Assembly (NCBI GenBank): GCA_001275005.1
Contig: JWZX01000765.1
Coordinates: forward strand, 1-15,468
DNA: 15,468 bases
Reading direction: 5' to 3'
Origin: Chrysochromulina tobinii
Lineage: Eukaryota > Haptophyta > Prymnesiales > Chrysochromulinaceae
Shown here piece after piece: positions 14,456 through 15,468 of this stretch; position 1 is the stretch's first letter; each line of letters begins with the position of its first letter. The notes under the pieces are model-generated. The model made no database searches, was not told the DNA's origin, and saw only the letters and a program-made list of their open reading frames with translations. The translations under genes and the position numbers were made by a program.

Positions 14456-15468
14456 GGTAGCATGCCTTGAAACCATGCTGATTCGCTAGATACACATGCA
14501 TGTGTGCCCACGCAGCCGATATTAAGCGAAATATACGAAGTCCGGCCGGCGTTACCTTGATTTGCGGATACGCGCGTCACCACCCCCCTCTTCCGCCCAG
14601 ATCCCCCTAAATTCCGTAAATCCGTAAAAAGTTTACAATTTCGTCTGTTTTACAGCCCTGAGCGGCCCCTGATCTGCCCTGATGAAAGGGACACCATGAG
14701 GCACTCTTAGATGTACATAGGACTCCACCCCTTCCGCCCACATGTCGTGTACTGCGTCGCGTGATCCAGTCCATGCTCCACTCGCTCTCACACTCTGCAG
14801 CATGCCCGAACTGTCTCGGCGTATCCGCACGGCCGTGCGTGCAGCACGCTGGGCGTGCACGCCAAGCTGGCGGTAGGTTCCAGCCGTGATGTGAGCCGGA
14901 GATCTGGCCTGTGACAGACAGCGCGGTCACGTCGGCGGCACGAGCGGTCACCATGAGGAGGCCTTAGGATAGGAAATGGTGCGAGATGCACGCGTGGCAA
15001 CGCGGCGAGGCAGCGGTACCTAATGGAAAAGCACGCGCGCCTCGTCCTCGGCGCGCCGCGCAGACCTAGGCTGATCTTCCTTCTCCGTAGACATCAGCCA
15101 CTGGAGTGATTGAGGTGTTACGGTGGCCGCACGGTGGCCACGGTGACTGCGCGAGCGCGCGCGCTGGCTATGGCGTGCGTCGGTGGGTCCGGCCGGCCGG
15201 GCGCGCGTCGGCGGGCGATTTACTGCGTTGCAGCGCGCGCGAGGGCGAGCGGAAGAGAGAAGCTTCGCCGCGACAACGAATTTTTGGCTGCGGCACGCGA
15301 ACGGAAGAGACGCGAGAGGAGTCGGCTCCACACCTCAGAGTGCTGCAGGTGTGAACGAGCTGACTGAGGGGATACTATTATGTAGCGCCATATCGGTGCC
15401 TACCCGTCTCCTGAGAGACAGTTGCATGCAAGCCGACACATTAACCAATTAGGGAACACCTAGAATTG

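Larger units (their letters stand above)
14325..15468. other. 3' flank of the GT43 gene and intergenic region, no supported gene
   Basis: Open frames on both strands are short, low in recognisable motifs and consistent with GC bias. The first 150 bp contain a strong hairpin and an overlapping palindrome (listed separately). The remainder to the right edge has a G/C-rich patch with many GCGCGC runs (15145-15245) but no tRNA, rRNA or recognisable mobile element. Confidence 0.5.

Overview
The window reads as nuclear DNA of a GC-rich unicellular alga, most like a haptophyte (Emiliania/Chrysochromulina-type) or a similar protist. The evidence is high GC with CpG-rich codons, GT-AG introns, no bacterial-style operons or ribosome binding sites, intergenic stretches of 0.5 to 1.9 kb, and eukaryotic families (an SHRW/TIR-like domain protein, an Sfi1-like centrin-binding repeat protein, a family 43 glycosyltransferase). 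The taxon is inferred from style, not proven. All five supported genes lie on the + strand.

Layout: (1) 3-1010, 3' part of a TIR-like 'SHRW' domain gene, cut by the left edge. (2) 1011-1898, non-coding, with a (GT)9 microsatellite and copy A of a dispersed repeat that ends 76 bp before the next ATG. (3) 1899-7940, a single 6-kb open frame for a 2013-residue tryptophan-rich helical-repeat protein. The motif L-x3-W-x2-W-R and the 33-residue period fit Sfi1-type centrin-binding repeats. (4) 8086-9546, a 486-residue protein with a duplicated G-x-W beta-rich unit and a coiled-coil tail with a 26-residue tandem repeat. (5) 9547-10085, non-coding, with an AT-rich palindrome and copy B of the dispersed repeat. 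(6) 10086-10694, a four-helix membrane protein. (7) 10695-12580, about 1.9 kb without a convincing gene, holding a duplicated ~125-bp repeat with 39-bp tandem units. (8) 12581-14324, a GT43 (glucuronyltransferase-like) gene whose C-terminus makes sense only if two introns (221 and 68 bp) are removed. (9) 14325-15468, non-coding, with a near-perfect 45-nt hairpin overlapping a 16-bp palindrome.

The genes do not form an obvious pathway. The Sfi1-like protein would act at centrin fibres or basal bodies, the GT43 enzyme in the Golgi on acidic glycans, and the SHRW/TIR-like protein possibly in signalling. The main points of interest are the revised GT43 model with intron-flanking direct repeats, the nested 99/297/582-bp architecture of the Sfi1-like gene, the repeat pair upstream of two unrelated genes, and the 3' hairpin. 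I found no strong case for a wholly new biological system.
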